Source: Pinus tabuliformis (lineage: Eukaryota; Streptophyta; Pinopsida; Pinales; Pinaceae). Taken from it: a stretch of 64,000 bases of DNA. Made by a program: the position numbers and the translations under genes. The DNA is taken from NCBI GenBank assembly GCA_031772625.1, contig CM062815.1:915770979-915834978 (forward strand), given 5' to 3'. Below the pieces are notes generated by a model that made no database searches, was not told the origin of the DNA, and was given only the letters and a program-made list of their open reading frames with translations. Shown here piece after piece: positions 62,265-64,000 of the stretch (positions are counted from its first letter, which is position 1; every line of letters begins with the position of its first letter).

Positions 62265-63373
62265 TGGATCCAAAGAAAGATGCAAAATCTACTGCACCAA
62301 TTAAACCTCTTGAAGGATCATCCATGACTTATAAAGAAAGTGAAGATTTAAAATTCAGGTTCTCCCAATTAGAGAAGAAAGTTAATGAAATGGATGATAG
62401 TATGTTGAAAGAGGTGAATTTATAGTGTTCTTAGGAAAAACTTCAAAGATAAATGATGGATGAAATGGAAAATAATATGAATCAAGATAAGGAATAAATA
62501 TGAAAATCCATAAATGAATTGCAAACCAGTATGTTAAAGGATCTTCCTGAAAGGGATATGGAGATCCAAGGAAATCATGAATGGAAGGAGAATCATGGTT
62601 TTGAGACTTAATCACATATAGGGAATATTATATCACAATTAGTGAGCACAAATATTGAATCACACAAACTTAATCATGACTTTTCAATCCAAGATCCACA
62701 TCATCATGGCTTCAAATAAGAACCAAGGAACTACTAAATTCCAAAGATAAATATGAGGAAGTTTGATGGTAATGATATTATAACATGGATATTCAAAATG
62801 GGTCAATACTTTGATATGCACCGAAATGGCATCCTGGCAAAAGGAAAATATTGCAACCATGTTTTTAGAACAAGATCAACATGTATGGTTTCAATGGATT
62901 TGTTAACGGAAAAACGATTCTATGGTATTTTGGTCCATTTTATAAAGGAATTGATAGCCAATTATGTGGATATTAAGTGTAATACATTCTACATTTAAAC
63001 ATATTGATAAGTCCAATTACATAGCACATTAAACAATTCAAAATGTTGAGTCTTAGGGTAAAGAACATGTCAAAGGATAATTTTTTAGACCTATTTATGG
63101 GAGCTTTAAAGGAAACAATCTAACATGAGTTGTGTCTCTTTCAACCTAAATCCCTAGAGCATGTTTTTAGTCTAGCAAGGAAAGTTAAAAATAAAAATAT
63201 GGCTACTAGAAAATTGGTCACTAATAACTATAGAGAAAAACATTTTCCCTCCCCTAAACTGACAATGTTGGCACATAAACAAAAGGATGAAAGAGCAGAA
63301 AAGGGAATTTGTTTCAACTATGATAGTAAGTATAGTAAGGGGCATAAATTTAGTGAGAAGAAATTATTCTAGG
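62265..63373 (+). pseudogene. Ty3/gypsy gag relic (third lineage)
   Basis: ATG at 62265 begins MDPKKDAKSTAPIKPLEG with a short coiled-coil-like segment. The capsid part is IPKINMRKFDGNDIITWIFKMGQYF (62735-62810) and 'LIANYVDIKCNTF'. After a broken stretch (62999-63129) it continues 'LEHVFSLARKVKNKNMATRK' to the knuckle CFNYDSKYSKGHKFSEKKLF, where the second and last Cys of the usual CX2C...C are Tyr and Phe. Stops and frameshifts throughout. Confidence 0.8.
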
Positions 63374-64000
63374 TAGACTATGAAGATGAATAATATTAAG
63401 AAGTCGAACTATCACAATATATAAAGCTAGATTAGACTACTTCAACAATATCTTGTCATGCATTGATTGGAATTATTACCCCATAAAACCTCAAGATAAA
63501 AGGATATATCAAAATAAAAATGTAACAATAATTATTGATTGAAGTAGTATCCATAACTTCATCAACTACAATTCAGAAAAACTTCTTCACTGCTTTGTAT
63601 TTCTAACACTAGAATTTCAAGTAATGACTGCAAATGGAGGTGACATAAATTGTTCAAGGAACTTCCATATTATTAAGATCAATATGGGGAGTATTTATTA
63701 GATAGTATCATGATTCCAATCCAAATCGGTAGTGTTAACGTTGCATTTGCAACCTAATGGTTACAATCATTAGGAATAATGGCCCTTAATTTTTAAGTAT
63801 ATTTTCAAGATATTTTCCTTAGAAAGAAAGGAAATTGACCTTAGAGGTATGCAAGGGAAGCTCTCTAAAGTGTTAAGCTCTAATAAAATGATTTGTTTTT
63901 CTAATAAAGGCATATCATAGTTTAATTACACAATAATTCCAAGATTCCTAAGGGTCTTCCACTTGCTCACGATCAGGATCATGCTATACATTTTCAACCA
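63374..64000 (+). pseudogene. Ty3/gypsy protease relic, runs to the window edge
   Basis: Pieces such as 'ISCHALIGIITPQNLKIKGYI' (near 63448), 'NYNSEKLLHCFVFLTLEFQVMTANGGDINCSRNFH', split over frames near 63560-63670, and 'LERKEIDLRGMQGKLSKVLSSN' (near 63820-63885) follow the retropepsin and linker of this gag lineage. The Asp-Ser-Gly site is scrambled (IIDCSS). RT would lie beyond 64000. Confidence 0.65.

Overview
The window is a block of plant repeat DNA and I see no host gene that is clearly intact. Almost everything is LTR retrotransposon: about 1.06-kb LTRs ending TG...CA, primer sites matching plant tRNA-Arg and tRNA-Asp, and Tat- and Athila-like Ty3/gypsy proteins. The right side holds LINE, Ty1/copia and other Ty3/gypsy relics. 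Element density and protein flavour suggest a large seed-plant genome, possibly a gymnosperm. That last step is inference from memory of such elements; the sequence does not prove it.

Layout. 1-3842 is a decayed Tat-like protease-RT-RNase H-integrase in one frame with several stops. It is joined directly to the gag of another element. 3928-51198 is a tandem pile-up of one family, called family R here (PBS tRNA-Arg-like, LTR about 1.06 kb). Its members carry only gag and protease, or even less, and end at the same point (…FHF or …FYF stop). Each then has a long 3' region with many small hairpins, a recurrent 118-codon ORF, a polypurine tract (PPT) and an LTR. E1 is 3928-9843. E2 is 9853-30670. 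E3 is inverted, 30671-34503. E4 is 34504-38945. E5 is 38953-47827. E6 shares E5's right LTR, 46764-51198. E3 and E6 carry a gene fragment with a plant-mobile-domain-like (PMD-like) protein in place of gag.

Nested inside the leader of E2 is a nearly complete Athila-like element (11122-23698). It has 1.77/1.86-kb LTRs, a tRNA-Asp PBS, one gag-pol reading frame with three stops, an extra 570-codon ORF after integrase, and a perfect 5-bp target duplication GCTTT. The uninterrupted target is preserved in E5.

51194-56561 is a minus-strand relic of a divergent relative of family R: 5' LTR, PBS, leader, nucleocapsid piece and protease. Its 3' LTR looks like family R. 56564-59286 (minus) is a LINE with a DUF4283-like ORF1 and an endonuclease. 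60690-61780 (plus) is a Ty1/copia gag-protease relic. 62265-64000 (plus) is a third Ty3/gypsy gag-protease relic. The stretches between these are AT-rich with nothing recognisable.

The most unusual signal is structural. The non-coding 3' regions and leaders of family R contain about a dozen short stem modules of the form CGAGx...x'CTCG followed by TTAAAA. The stem bases change in compensating pairs between modules and between families. Together with a position-conserved leader hairpin of family-specific sequence, this suggests a structured RNA used by a gag-only, trans-mobilised family.
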